Positions 37,775 to 48,087 of a stretch of 64,000 bases of DNA are shown in pieces. Position 1 is the first letter of the stretch. Every line of letters starts with the position of its first letter. A model generated the notes under the pieces. It searched no databases. It had not been told where the DNA came from and saw only the letters and a list, made by a program, of their open reading frames with translations. The translations under genes and the position numbers were made by a program. Where the stretch lies: NCBI GenBank assembly GCA_030267215.1, contig JAJDJP010000006.1, forward strand, positions 1-64,000. Direction: 5' to 3'. Origin of the DNA: Ruminococcaceae bacterium OttesenSCG-928-A16. GTDB taxonomy: Bacteria; Bacillota; Clostridia; Oscillospirales; Ruminococcaceae.

Positions 37775-38821
37775 CTAGCTAAAAAACAGCGCAATCTGGC
37801 GGTCCATTTCCTGCTCAATATCCTGCCCGGCGTTTAGCGCTTTTACCCAAAGCACGGTGTTTTCAATGGCTTCTTCAATGTGCCAGCGTGGCTGCCAATT
37901 AAAAACCGAGCGCAACTTGCTGCAATCCAATTTCAAAAAATTAGCTTCGTGCGGGCCTTTTACCGCCTTGGCGGCCCACTGGGCACCTTCGCCCCAAAAA
38001 TGGCAAAATAAATCCACCAGTTTTTCGGTGGTTACACAATCACTGTCGTCGGGGCCAATGTTGTAGTAACCGGCAAAACTGGGGGTTTCGTATTGGCGCT
38101 GGGCAATCATTAAATAGGCGGCCAAAGGCTCCAGCACATGCTGGTATGGCCGGGTAGAATGCGGGTTGCGCACCTGTATTTTTTCGCCTTTTAATACTGC
38201 GCGTATACAATCGGGCACAATGCGGTCGGCGGCAAAGTCTCCGCCGCCAATAACGTTGCCGGCACGCGCGGTAGATACCGGTATCCCGGCATCGGAAAAA
38301 AAGCTGTTGATGTAAGAATGGGTTACAAGCTCGGAACAACTTTTGGAGTTAGAGTAGGGGTCAAACCCGTCCAGCGGGTCGTTTTCGCGGTAGCCCCAGG
38401 CCCATTCGTTGTTTAAATAAACTTTATCGGTGGTAACATTCACAACACTTTTGGCGCCCCCGTGCTGCCGAATGCACTCCAGCAGGTTTACGGTGCCCAT
38501 TACGTTGGTGTCAAAGGTTTCGCGCGGGTTTACATAGCTTTCGCGCACAATGGGCTGGGCCGCCAAATGAAAAACAATTTCGGGCGAGGCTTGGTTATAC
38601 ACCGCCTGCAGGGTTTTAAAATCTCGCACATCGCCTATCACGCTAACCATTTGCCCCTCTACCCCGCAAAGGGCAAACAGGTTTGGCTGGGTGGGTGGTT
38701 GTAGTGCATAGCCGGTTACCAGGGCGCCGGCTTTGGCCAGCATATAGCACAACCATGCACCCTTAAAACCGGTGTGGCCGGTTACAAATACTTTTTTGCC
38801 GCGGTAAAAATCCAAGTTCAA
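37775..38821 (-). CDS. rfbG: CDP-glucose 4,6-dehydratase
   Basis: FYRGKKVFVTGHTGFKGAWLCYML; AAQPIVRESYVNPRETFDTNVMGT; TTG start. Confidence 0.92.
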   Translation of the reverse strand: MNLDFYRGKKVFVTGHTGFKGAWLCYMLAKAGALVTGYALQPPTQPNLFALCGVEGQMVSVIGDVRDFKTLQAVYNQASPEIVFHLAAQPIVRESYVNPRETFDTNVMGTVNLLECIRQHGGAKSVVNVTTDKVYLNNEWAWGYRENDPLDGFDPYSNSKSCSELVTHSYINSFFSDAGIPVSTARAGNVIGGGDFAADRIVPDCIRAVLKGEKIQVRNPHSTRPYQHVLEPLAAYLMIAQRQYETPSFAGYYNIGPDDSDCVTTEKLVDLFCHFWGEGAQWAAKAVKGPHEANFLKLDCSKLRSVFNWQPRWHIEEAIENTVLWVKALNAGQDIEQEMDRQIALFFS

Positions 38822-38823
38822 CG

Positions 38824-39603
38824 CTATCCCTCCCAAGATTTCCACGGTGCCGCCCCACTGGCCCATAGTTCTTCTAAATGTTGTTTGTCGCGCAGCGTAT
38901 CCATGCACTGCCAAAACCCGTTATGCCTGTAGGCCTTTAGTTCCCCCATGCGGGCCAAAGCTTCTAGGGGTTCTTTTTCAAAAACGGTGGTGTCGCCGCC
39001 AATGTAATTAAAAATAGCGGGGTTTAACACCATATACCCGGCGTTAATCATGCTGCCGTCGTTAACGCTTTTTTCTCGGAAGTTATTGATGCTTTGGTTC
39101 TCATCAATATCCAGCACACCGTAGCGCTGGCCCACATTTATGGCAGTAAGGGTGGCAATTTTGCCGTGCTGCAAATGAAAATCTCGCAGCGCATGCAAAT
39201 CAATATCAGCTACGCCATCGCCGTAGGTAAGCATAAAGGGCTCGTCGCCAATATATTTTTGAATACGCTTGATGCGGCCGCCCGTCATGGTGTTAAGGCC
39301 GGTATCTACCAGCGTAACACGCCAAGGCTCTGCGGCGTTGCCGTGCAGCTCCGTATGGTTTTCGTTTTCAAAATCGAAGGTTACATCGCTGCGGTAGAGG
39401 TAGTAATCGGCAAAATATTCTTTAATAACATGCTGCTTATACCCACAACAAATAATAAAATCGTTAAAGCCGTAATGAGAATATTCCTTCATAATATGCC
39501 AAAGGATGGGCATTTCGCCAATTTCAATCATTGGTTTTGGGCGCAAATGGCTTTCCTCTGAGATACGGGTGCCATAACCGCCTGCCAAAATAACCACTTT
39601 CAT
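38824..39603 (-). CDS. rfbF: Glucose-1-phosphate cytidylyltransferase
   Basis: MKVVILAGGYGTRISEESHLRPKPMIEIGEMPILWHIMK. Confidence 0.95.
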   Translation of the reverse strand: MKVVILAGGYGTRISEESHLRPKPMIEIGEMPILWHIMKEYSHYGFNDFIICCGYKQHVIKEYFADYYLYRSDVTFDFENENHTELHGNAAEPWRVTLVDTGLNTMTGGRIKRIQKYIGDEPFMLTYGDGVADIDLHALRDFHLQHGKIATLTAINVGQRYGVLDIDENQSINNFREKSVNDGSMINAGYMVLNPAIFNYIGGDTTVFEKEPLEALARMGELKAYRHNGFWQCMDTLRDKQHLEELWASGAAPWKSWEG

Positions 39604-39873
39604 GCTTGTTGGGCCCTCCTTAAAATACGCAAAAAATATTTATAAACATACATACTAAATATACTAGAACAGAAGAGTTTTGTAAAGGGCTGGGCCCCTG
39701 GCAGCAAACAAGAAAGCTGGCGATGGAATGTATAAAACAAACATAAAACAGGGTTTTTCACCCAGTTTTCAGTTATGGTTCAAATGGCTTTCAAACAGGG
39801 GGGGTATACTGGGGTTGCCAGCATAAGTAAATAGCACGGCAACAAGTTAATTTTTGCCAGAAAGGGGAACACA

Positions 39874-40551
39874 GTGGAACAACCAAAGTTTAGGCACGAA
39901 CTGAAATATAGCATTAATATGGCCGATTGGTTGCAGTTGCGCAGCCGGTTGCGCCTGCTTGCAAAACCAGATGAAAACGCAGGAGCAGAGGGAAGCTACA
40001 CCATTCGCAGCCTTTATTTTGATAATTATGCCGATAAAGCCGTTACCGAAAAACTTGCGGGTGTTAGCCGCCGCGAAAAGTTTCGCCTGCGGTACTACAA
40101 TGGCGATATATCGTTTATTAAGCTAGAAAAAAAGAGCAAGGTAAAAAGCCTTATCAACAAGCAAGCCGCAGGGGTAAGCGCAACGCAGTGTGCCGCGCTG
40201 CTAAAGGGGCAAACGGCCTTTTTGCTGCAAAGCAACCAGCCCTTATTATGCGAGCTGTACGAAAAAATGCAAAGCCAGCAACTGCGCCCCAAAATAATTG
40301 TGGATTATGAACGCGAAGCCTATGTATATGCCCCGGGTAATGTGCGGGTAACCATAGATAGCAACATACGCACAAGTAACCACGTAAACCAGTTTTTAAA
40401 CCCGGGCAATGTTACCATGCCGGCCGCCGCAGCCACTATTTTAGAGGTGAAGTTCGATGAATTTTTGCCCGACATAATTCGGGATATTATCCAGCTAAAA
40501 AACCGAAGTTCGACCGAGTTTTCGAAATATGTTGTAACAAGGCTGGTATAA
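39874..40551 (+). CDS. VTC-domain (polyphosphate polymerase-like) protein
   Basis: RHELKYSIN..YTIRSLYFDNYADKAVTEKLAGVSRREKFRLRYYNGD..KLEKKSK. Confidence 0.88.
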   Translation: MEQPKFRHELKYSINMADWLQLRSRLRLLAKPDENAGAEGSYTIRSLYFDNYADKAVTEKLAGVSRREKFRLRYYNGDISFIKLEKKSKVKSLINKQAAGVSATQCAALLKGQTAFLLQSNQPLLCELYEKMQSQQLRPKIIVDYEREAYVYAPGNVRVTIDSNIRTSNHVNQFLNPGNVTMPAAAATILEVKFDEFLPDIIRDIIQLKNRSSTEFSKYVVTRLV

Positions 40552-40610
40552 ACGCAGCCAATAAAAGATATTAAATACGCCATAAATAACAAAGAATAGA
40601 GGAAAAAGCA

Positions 40611-41279
40611 ATGTTGGAGAATTTATTTAATTTTACTTTTTTAAGCAAAGCGGCCAGTATTTCGGTGCTGGATATTTTGTTTGCGCTGGCCATTTCGTTT
40701 GCGCTGGGGCTGTTTATCTTTTTTGTGTACAAAAAAACCTTTAACGGGGTTATGTATTCTTCTTCGTTTGGCATTTCGCTTATTGCCATGGACATGATTA
40801 CCACCTTAATTATTTTGGCGGTGTCCTCCAACCTCATTGCCTCTTTGGGCATGGTGGGGGCACTGTCCATTGTTCGTTTTCGTACCGTAATTAAAGAACC
40901 GCTGGACCTGGTATTTTTGTTTTGGAGTATTACCGCTGGCATTATTGTGGGCGTTGGGCTTATTCCGCTGGCGGTAATTGGCTCGGTGGTTATTGGGGTA
41001 ATTTTGTTTGTGTTTGTAAACAAAAAAACCACCGACACCCCCTATGTGATGATTATAAGCTGCGAGGATAACAGAGCCGAAGCCGACAGCATTGCGCTAA
41101 TTAAAGCGCAGGCGGGCAAATACCTGCTTAAAAGCAAAACGGTATCGGCGGGTGGGGTAGAGCTTACGCTGGAAGTGCGCCTGAAGGAGAATACCGCAAA
41201 ACTGGTAAACAACCTGCTGGCAGTGGGCGGGGTGCAAAACGCCGTGCTGGTAAGCTATAACGGCGAATACTATATGTAG
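40611..41279 (+). CDS. DUF4956 membrane protein
   Basis: LGMVGALSIVRFRTVIKEPLDLVFLFWSITAGI; follows VTC gene. Confidence 0.85.
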   Translation: MLENLFNFTFLSKAASISVLDILFALAISFALGLFIFFVYKKTFNGVMYSSSFGISLIAMDMITTLIILAVSSNLIASLGMVGALSIVRFRTVIKEPLDLVFLFWSITAGIIVGVGLIPLAVIGSVVIGVILFVFVNKKTTDTPYVMIISCEDNRAEADSIALIKAQAGKYLLKSKTVSAGGVELTLEVRLKENTAKLVNNLLAVGGVQNAVLVSYNGEYYM

Positions 41280-41399
41280 CGGTGGTGCCTGGCGGTTTAC
41301 TTTAATACCCCGCCAGCCAGGGGCAAAAGGCAAAGCCATGCACCAAAAAGGTATTTAAATACCGCAAAATCAAGCTTAACAAAATAAAGGGAAACAAGT

Positions 41400-43472
41400 A
41401 TGATCAAAAGCAAATATATAACGGTGATTGTGGCGGTGGCGGTGTGCCTTGCACTGGCAGGCAGCCTGGTGCTATTTGCCTATGGCGGCCAAACCACCAC
41501 CCAAATAACCGATTATGAAACCCGCCTGTTTAATGGCGAGGTGGTGGCCATTGATATTGTGGCCGATGAAGAAGACTGGAGCGGCCTGCTGGCAAATGCC
41601 CAGGCCAAAGAGTATATTGCTGCCGATGTAACCATTAATGGCGAACTGTTTGCCAGTGTGGGGATACGCACCAAGGGCAACTCCAGCTTGTCGCAGGTGG
41701 CTGGCAGCGAAAACCAGCGGTATAGCCTGCAGCTAAACCCCAATAAATACGTAAAAGGGCAAAGTTTTTACGGGCTGGATACTATGTGCCTGAACAACCT
41801 GCTGGGCGACGCCACTTATATGAAGGACTATATCAGTTACGATATTATGGAATATTTGGGTGTGCCCACCCCCCTGCGTAACTATGCCAAAGTAACCGTG
41901 AATGGGGAAGACTATGGCCTGTGCCTATTGCTAGAGCGGTACGATGATTCGTTTTTGAACCGCACCTACAACGCCACTGCCGGCGAGCTATATAATGTAA
42001 AGCAGGAGATGGGCGGCAATGGCGGTGGCCTACCCAATTTTGGCCAGCGCCCCACATGGCAAGCCGGGGCCGATGATACAGAGGAGAACAGCGATGCGCC
42101 GGCCAACGGCCTGCCCACTGTAAACCAGATGGAACCGCCAGCCGATGGCGCAGCCCCGCCCATGGAAGGCACAGAGCCGCCCACACAAGAGGCGGCAGCC
42201 GATGGGCAAACACAAGCGGTAACACCCCCCACTAACCAAACGCAGCAAGCCACACAGCCGGCGGAGCAAGCAGAGGCCAGCGAGGAGCCCGAGGCGCAAC
42301 AACGTGGCGGCATGTCCGCTTCTGGCGGCGGTGGGCTACTATATACCGATGATGACCCCGACAGTTATGGTTCTATTTTTAACAATGCGGTGTCCGGCAA
42401 AGTGTCGGACAATGATAAAAAGCAGATTATCACGGCCATTCAAAAGCTGAATGCTGGGGAAGACCTGGAAACCTATTGGGACGTGGACGAGATTTTGCGC
42501 TATTTTGCTGCCCATACCTTTGTGGTAAATTTAGATAGTTATGTATCGAATATGCAGCAAAACTATTATTTGTACGAGCGAGAGGGAAAAATTTCGATAC
42601 TGCCGTGGGATTATAACCTGGCCTTTGGTGGGTTTAATAGCGGTAACGCCAGCGAGGTTGTTAATTTCCCCGTCGATACACCGGTAAGCGGGGTTACAAT
42701 GGAAGACCGCCCCCTGTTAAACCAGCTTTTGGCGGTGGAAGAATATAGCGAAAAATACCACCAATACCTGAATGAACTGGTGGAAGGCTATGTAAACAGT
42801 GGTATGTTTGAAACCGCTGTAAACCAGTTGGATGCGCAAATTAACACCTATGTACAAAACGATGCAAACGCCTTTTTTACCTACGAAGAATACGAGCAGG
42901 CGCTGCCGGTTTTAAAGCAATTGGTGCTGTTGCGTGCCCAAAGTGTGGCAGGCCAGCTAGAGGGCAGCATTCCTTCTACCACCGAAGGCCAGGCCGAGGA
43001 CTCAGGCACGCTGGTAGATGCTTCCTCGGTAACGTTATCGGCCCTTGGCAGCATGGGTGGCGGCTTTGGCGGAAATAAAGACCGAGCAGAGGGCGAGGGT
43101 GGTATGCCCGGTATGGGGGCCGGCACACCGGGCGAACCAACCGACGATACCGCCGCACCGGCGGAAGACATAGGCGCGCTGATGAAGGCTGCCCAAAGCG
43201 GAACGCTAACGGAAGAACAACAAGCCCGGCTGCAACAAATGGGCATTACCGAAGAACAGATAGCGCAGTTTGGCCAAATGGCGGCCGGTGGCGGCTGGGG
43301 TGGTGGCGGTGCAATGCCTGAGGGTATGGACGGGGGCACTGGGGGGCAGGCCGCTACCCTGCTAACGGGTGCCGATTGGCTTATGTACGGCGTATTGGGG
43401 GTGTTGCTGCTGGCCGGGTTACTGTTTATGGTTTTTGCCAAGCGCCGCCGCTGGGTAAGTGGCAAAAAATAG
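41400..43472 (+). CDS. CotH-family kinase-like surface protein with low-complexity insertion
   Basis: VGIRTKGNSSLSQVAGSENQRYSLQL; SILPWDYNLAFGGF; C-terminal TM. Confidence 0.85.
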   Translation: MIKSKYITVIVAVAVCLALAGSLVLFAYGGQTTTQITDYETRLFNGEVVAIDIVADEEDWSGLLANAQAKEYIAADVTINGELFASVGIRTKGNSSLSQVAGSENQRYSLQLNPNKYVKGQSFYGLDTMCLNNLLGDATYMKDYISYDIMEYLGVPTPLRNYAKVTVNGEDYGLCLLLERYDDSFLNRTYNATAGELYNVKQEMGGNGGGLPNFGQRPTWQAGADDTEENSDAPANGLPTVNQMEPPADGAAPPMEGTEPPTQEAAADGQTQAVTPPTNQTQQATQPAEQAEASEEPEAQQRGGMSASGGGGLLYTDDDPDSYGSIFNNAVSGKVSDNDKKQIITAIQKLNAGEDLETYWDVDEILRYFAAHTFVVNLDSYVSNMQQNYYLYEREGKISILPWDYNLAFGGFNSGNASEVVNFPVDTPVSGVTMEDRPLLNQLLAVEEYSEKYHQYLNELVEGYVNSGMFETAVNQLDAQINTYVQNDANAFFTYEEYEQALPVLKQLVLLRAQSVAGQLEGSIPSTTEGQAEDSGTLVDASSVTLSALGSMGGGFGGNKDRAEGEGGMPGMGAGTPGEPTDDTAAPAEDIGALMKAAQSGTLTEEQQARLQQMGITEEQIAQFGQMAAGGGWGGGGAMPEGMDGGTGGQAATLLTGADWLMYGVLGVLLLAGLLFMVFAKRRRWVSGKK

Positions 43473-43669
43473 CTTTACACGGGGTTTTTGCCTGCAAAAA
43501 TATATGATATACTGAGGTTGAGTTGAGGGTGGATAAAATATCCCCAGCCAGGCTTATACCTTGCCTAAGGGGGCTTGCAGGCGCCAGCGAGATTCCCCTC
43601 TGTGAAGGGGTGGGGCAAAGCGCCGGCTTGGCTTTAACTAGCAACTAACAACTATTTAGGAGGTGACCC

Positions 43670-44350
43670 ATGGCCAAGATATTGATGGTGGACGACGAAG
43701 AAAAAATACGCGCACTGGTAAAAAAATACGCCGTTTTCGATGGCTATGAGGTTGCCGAAGCCGAAAATGGCATGGCGGCAATACAATGCTGCAAACAGCA
43801 AGAATTTGATCTTATCATTATGGATGTTATGATGCCGGAACTGGACGGGTTTTCTACCGTAAAAGAAATACGCAAGTTTAGCCGGGTGCCGGTAATTATG
43901 CTAAGCGCCCGGGGCGAAGAATACGACCGTATCCATGGGTTTGAAACCGGGGTAGACGATTATGTGGTAAAGCCGTTTTCGCCCAAAGAATTGATGATGC
44001 GTGTGGCGGCGGTGTTAAGCCGTGCCGGCACCCAGCAGCAACCCGACGGCCCGCCCCACCAAGTGTACGAAAAAGATGGGCTGATGATTGATTTTACCGC
44101 CCGAAAAGTTAGCATAAATGGCCAGCCAGTGGCCCTTACCCCCAAAGAGTACGACCTGCTGTTTTACCTGGTGCGCAATAAGGGTATTGCCCTTAGCCGC
44201 GAAATGCTGCTTACCGAGGTTTGGGGCTACGATTTTTATGGCGACGACCGCACGCTGGACACTCACATTAAAATGCTGCGCAAAGCGCTGGGTAACTATA
44301 GTGCCCACATTGTAACCTTGCGTGGTACGGGGTATCGTTTCGATGGCTAA
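43670..44350 (+). CDS. OmpR/PhoB-family response regulator
   Basis: receiver KILMVDDEEKIRALV..DLIIMDVMMPELDG; winged-helix C-terminus. Confidence 0.95.
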   Translation: MAKILMVDDEEKIRALVKKYAVFDGYEVAEAENGMAAIQCCKQQEFDLIIMDVMMPELDGFSTVKEIRKFSRVPVIMLSARGEEYDRIHGFETGVDDYVVKPFSPKELMMRVAAVLSRAGTQQQPDGPPHQVYEKDGLMIDFTARKVSINGQPVALTPKEYDLLFYLVRNKGIALSREMLLTEVWGYDFYGDDRTLDTHIKMLRKALGNYSAHIVTLRGTGYRFDG

Positions 44351-45869
44351 ACTAAACAAAGTAAAAAAACCACTCTCGGGCATTAAATGGAAAACCTTTT
44401 TATTTTTACTGGGTTTTTGTGTATTGATGCTGGTAATTTTATGGCTGTTTCAAACCGTTTTTTTAGAGAGCTTTTATACCTCTATTAAATTATCCGAGGT
44501 AGAAAAGCAGGTAAATAGCCTTGCCGCACTGGTGCAAAACGGCCAGCAAGAAACCTTTGAAACCAACATAAAAAACCGTGGAGACCTACACGTGGAACTG
44601 GTGAATAGCAATGGCGAAAGCCAAGCGGTGGATGGGTTTTTTCCGGAGTTTGGCATGGATGCGTGGAACGCCCAACAACGGGCAGCGCTGTACCAGCAGG
44701 CGGTGGCAAACGGCGGCACTATTAGCGAGCAATACAACGAAGCAAGCCCCCCAAAAGCAGCGCTAGAGCCAGGGCAACTGCCCAATGCAAACCCCGCCCC
44801 ACAAGGGGAGCTTACCCCCCAGCCACCCGGTGGCTGGCAGGGCCGATGGAGCACCAAAAGCATACTGCAAGGGCGCATTGTAACCACGCCAGAGGGGCAA
44901 GAATATCTGTTGCTGGTGCGGGCGGTTATTACGCCGGTAAATGCCACGGTGCAAACGCTGCGCATTCAGCTTATATATATTAGCGTTATTATGGTGGCAC
45001 TGGCGGTAGGGCTTGCGCTGCTGCTTTCGGGCTGGGTGGCAAAACCAATACAAAAGCTAAACAAAGCGGCGGCCCAGCTGGGCAAAGGCAACTATAACGT
45101 TAACTTCGAGGGGCGTGGCTACCGCGAGGTTGCCGAGTTATCCTATACCCTAAACCTTGCAGCGGGTGAGCTTGCCAAAACCGAGGCACTGCGCCGAGAC
45201 TTAATTGCCAACGTAAGCCACGATTTACGCACCCCGCTAACCTTAATAACCGGCTACGCCGAAATGATGCGCGATATCCCGGGCGAAAATAGCCCCGAAA
45301 ATATGCAGATTATCATCGATGAAGCAAAACGGCTTTCGTCGCTAGTGGGAGATTTGCTGGATTTATCGCAGCTGGAAGCCGGCGTTAGCCCGCTGCGGCT
45401 AGAAAAGCTAAACCTTACCAGCAGCATCGAAATGATTTTGGAGCGGTTTGCCAAATTTAGCGAGGCCGAAGGCTATACCGTACAATGGCAAAACACTGGC
45501 GGCAATGTGTGTGTAATGGCAGACCCTGGCCGCATTGGGCAGGTATTATACAACTTTTTAACCAATGCCCTTACCCATGCGGGCAGCGGCAAAACCATTG
45601 TGGTGCGGCAAAGCATGCAGGCAGGCCGCGTTAAGGTAGAAGTTACCGACGACGGCCCCGGCATAGAGCAAAGCCAGCTGCCTTATATATGGCAGCGCTA
45701 CTTTAAAGTAGATAAACAACACAAGCGGCCAGTAACCGGCGCAGGGCTTGGGCTTTCTATTGTTAAAAACATTTTAAACCAACACCCCGGGGTAGAATAT
45801 GGGGTGGAATCTGCCGAAGGGCAGGGTAGCACGTTTTGGTTTTCGTTGCCGGTTGTGCAAAACCAGTAA
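44343..45869 (+). CDS. Sensor histidine kinase
   Basis: HAMP; NVSHDLRTPLTLITGYAEMM; TDDGPGIEQSQLPYIWQRYFK..GAGLGLSIVK. Confidence 0.95.
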   Translation: MAKLNKVKKPLSGIKWKTFLFLLGFCVLMLVILWLFQTVFLESFYTSIKLSEVEKQVNSLAALVQNGQQETFETNIKNRGDLHVELVNSNGESQAVDGFFPEFGMDAWNAQQRAALYQQAVANGGTISEQYNEASPPKAALEPGQLPNANPAPQGELTPQPPGGWQGRWSTKSILQGRIVTTPEGQEYLLLVRAVITPVNATVQTLRIQLIYISVIMVALAVGLALLLSGWVAKPIQKLNKAAAQLGKGNYNVNFEGRGYREVAELSYTLNLAAGELAKTEALRRDLIANVSHDLRTPLTLITGYAEMMRDIPGENSPENMQIIIDEAKRLSSLVGDLLDLSQLEAGVSPLRLEKLNLTSSIEMILERFAKFSEAEGYTVQWQNTGGNVCVMADPGRIGQVLYNFLTNALTHAGSGKTIVVRQSMQAGRVKVEVTDDGPGIEQSQLPYIWQRYFKVDKQHKRPVTGAGLGLSIVKNILNQHPGVEYGVESAEGQGSTFWFSLPVVQNQ

Positions 45870-46007
45870 TTTGCAGGCACGCATAAAAGGGTACCCTTTG
45901 CGCCATGGTAGCGCTGGGTACCCTTTTGTTTTTAAAATTAGCTGGCAGACGATTATGAAACTGCCTTGCGAGGAGCAGAAAAAAGCTGGCAGGCAAACAC
46001 AACCTTT

Positions 46008-46538
46008 TTATTTTTCGTTTTTCTCTTGCGCATTGTGGGCGGCGGCCAAATACAGCTGTACCAAAAGCTTGTTGGCAAAGGCGGCAATAGCGGCTTGCAT
46101 GGCATTAGCGGGGGTTTGGCAACCAGCCAAAGGGGCAATAAAGGTTTGCTTTTTGCCAAAAGCGCTGGCTAGGGCAACTTCCAGTTCGTCGCAAAAAAGG
46201 TTATAGGCCTTTTCTTCGCCGTGCTCGGCGCTTACTTTATCAATAAGGGCTTCAATTTCTGCCATAGAAAGCACATTTTTTAAAATGCTAATAACAATAA
46301 GCGAGGCCAGGTGGCGGTTGGTGTACTTCTTTTTTTCGGGCGGCGGCACCAACTTATGCTTTACATAGTTGTTTATCATGGCGGCGGTAATGGGGCGCTC
46401 GCCCGCTGGGGTAAAAATGGCAAGGGTTTCTTCCAGCACAATTAGCACTTGGTCCATATACAGGCTTAGGGTGGGCAGTTGTTGCCACCGGGGGCAGTGG
46501 AAGTTTTGCAGTAGGGCAGCTTTTTGGGTTGTTGGCAT
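46008..46538 (-). CDS. DUF1836 domain protein
   Basis: ITAAMINNYVKHKLVPPPEKKKYTNRHLASLIVI. Confidence 0.75.
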   Translation of the reverse strand: MPTTQKAALLQNFHCPRWQQLPTLSLYMDQVLIVLEETLAIFTPAGERPITAAMINNYVKHKLVPPPEKKKYTNRHLASLIVISILKNVLSMAEIEALIDKVSAEHGEEKAYNLFCDELEVALASAFGKKQTFIAPLAGCQTPANAMQAAIAAFANKLLVQLYLAAAHNAQEKNEK

Positions 46539-46683
46539 AGCAATACCACCTTTGGCTTTTTTGGTAAAACAAGTATAACATATAGATACCATAATCAGCA
46601 ATAGCATATTGACAAATAGAATATATAATATTAAACTATGTTTGATATAGTTATTAAAACTAGATTAATGAGGAGGGGCTTTT

Positions 46684-47391
46684 TTGCAAAACCCGGTAAA
46701 GGTTACCATATACGGAGATTCGATTATGCGGGGCACCGTAATGGACGAAAAAGGGCATTACCGTGCCACCATGCCAAAGTTGCTGGCAAAAATAGAAGAA
46801 AAATTTGCGGTTGTGGTGCAAAACCGTGCCCGTTTTGGCATTACGGTGCAAAAAGGCAAAAAGATATTAGAAAAAGACCTTGCGGCCGGGCTAAGCTGCC
46901 AGTATGCGCTGGTAGAGTTTGGTGGTAACGATTGTAGCTTTGCCTGGCACGAGGTAGCCGCAGCACCCCAGCAAACCCATTTGCCCTTTACCCAGTTAAA
47001 AGATTTTAAAACCACCTATATAAATATGGTAGGCCAGCTGCAACAGGCGGGCGTAACCCCTATTTTGATGACCCTGCCCCCCGTAGACGCTGAGCGGCAC
47101 CTGCAACACGTAAGCGGGGGCAATGCCCAAAACCAAAAAAATATCCTTGCCTGGCTGGGCGATACCCAAATGATTTATCGTTTTCACGAATTATATTCCA
47201 ACACGGTGGCACAAATTGCGCAGCAAACCGGTGCCCTGGTGCTGGATGTGCGGGATTATTTTTTAGATAAGCACAACCTAAAAAGCCTGATAGGCAAAGA
47301 TGGCGTACACCCTACCAGCCAAGGGTATGCGCTGGTGCTGGCTGCCGCAATGGATTTTATACGTAGTAAACCGCTAGCCAGCCAGTTTTAA
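46684..47391 (+). CDS. SGNH/GDSL hydrolase
   Basis: VTIYGDSIMRGT; VEFGGNDCSF; DGVHPTSQGY. Confidence 0.85.
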   Translation: MQNPVKVTIYGDSIMRGTVMDEKGHYRATMPKLLAKIEEKFAVVVQNRARFGITVQKGKKILEKDLAAGLSCQYALVEFGGNDCSFAWHEVAAAPQQTHLPFTQLKDFKTTYINMVGQLQQAGVTPILMTLPPVDAERHLQHVSGGNAQNQKNILAWLGDTQMIYRFHELYSNTVAQIAQQTGALVLDVRDYFLDKHNLKSLIGKDGVHPTSQGYALVLAAAMDFIRSKPLASQF

Positions 47392-48087
47392 AAGTAGGAA
47401 CTTGCTTGCTTATTTACCCGGCAAAGCAAGGGTCTGCGGTATCTTTTGCTACATGGCTGGAGGCAAAGCAAGTAAAGGCGGAAAAACCCCGGATATTTTA
47501 CACATTATAAATGTTCATAAAAACATCCAAATATTTAACCATAAAACATTTGGTACACCATAAAGCATATATTGCTATGGTTGGCCAAGTGTTTTTTTGC
47601 CCAATAAAAATTGCGCTTGCTGCAACTTGCCGGGCAATGCTTTTTATAGCAAATTGTTTTAAAATAAGGTATAATTTTGTTATATTAAAATTTGCTTGGG
47701 GCTAAAAAACATAAAACTCGGCCAAAGAAAAACAGAATAGATTATAATGACTTTTTTTAATTAGGCATATGCATTTGATAGCGGGCTGTTTATTTGCCCG
47801 GCTGTTTTGCCTGACGGGGCAAAGCAATAATAGAGGGCGAAATGGAGTGTAGCCCCGCATGAAAAAGCGGAAAATGGCGGAAATTTGAATAGGAAAAATG
47901 CACAAAGATAACTTGTTATCGCTGTTTTTATAAAACCATGCCGGGCGGCTATTGGTAGCGCTTTGGCAAGGGCAAAAGATAGCTTTATGCCGCTTTAAAA
48001 GGGAGGCTGTAAACCGTATTTAGCAAATTACCTGCCAATTAAAATAAATGCAATTAAATATAAATTAAATGTGGAGGAAAAGACTTT

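Noticed and set aside
42990-43465. Long minus-strand ORFs opposite the CotH C-terminus (Pro/Ser-rich)
   Set aside because: Antisense of Gly/Ala-rich coding sequence; low-complexity artefact.
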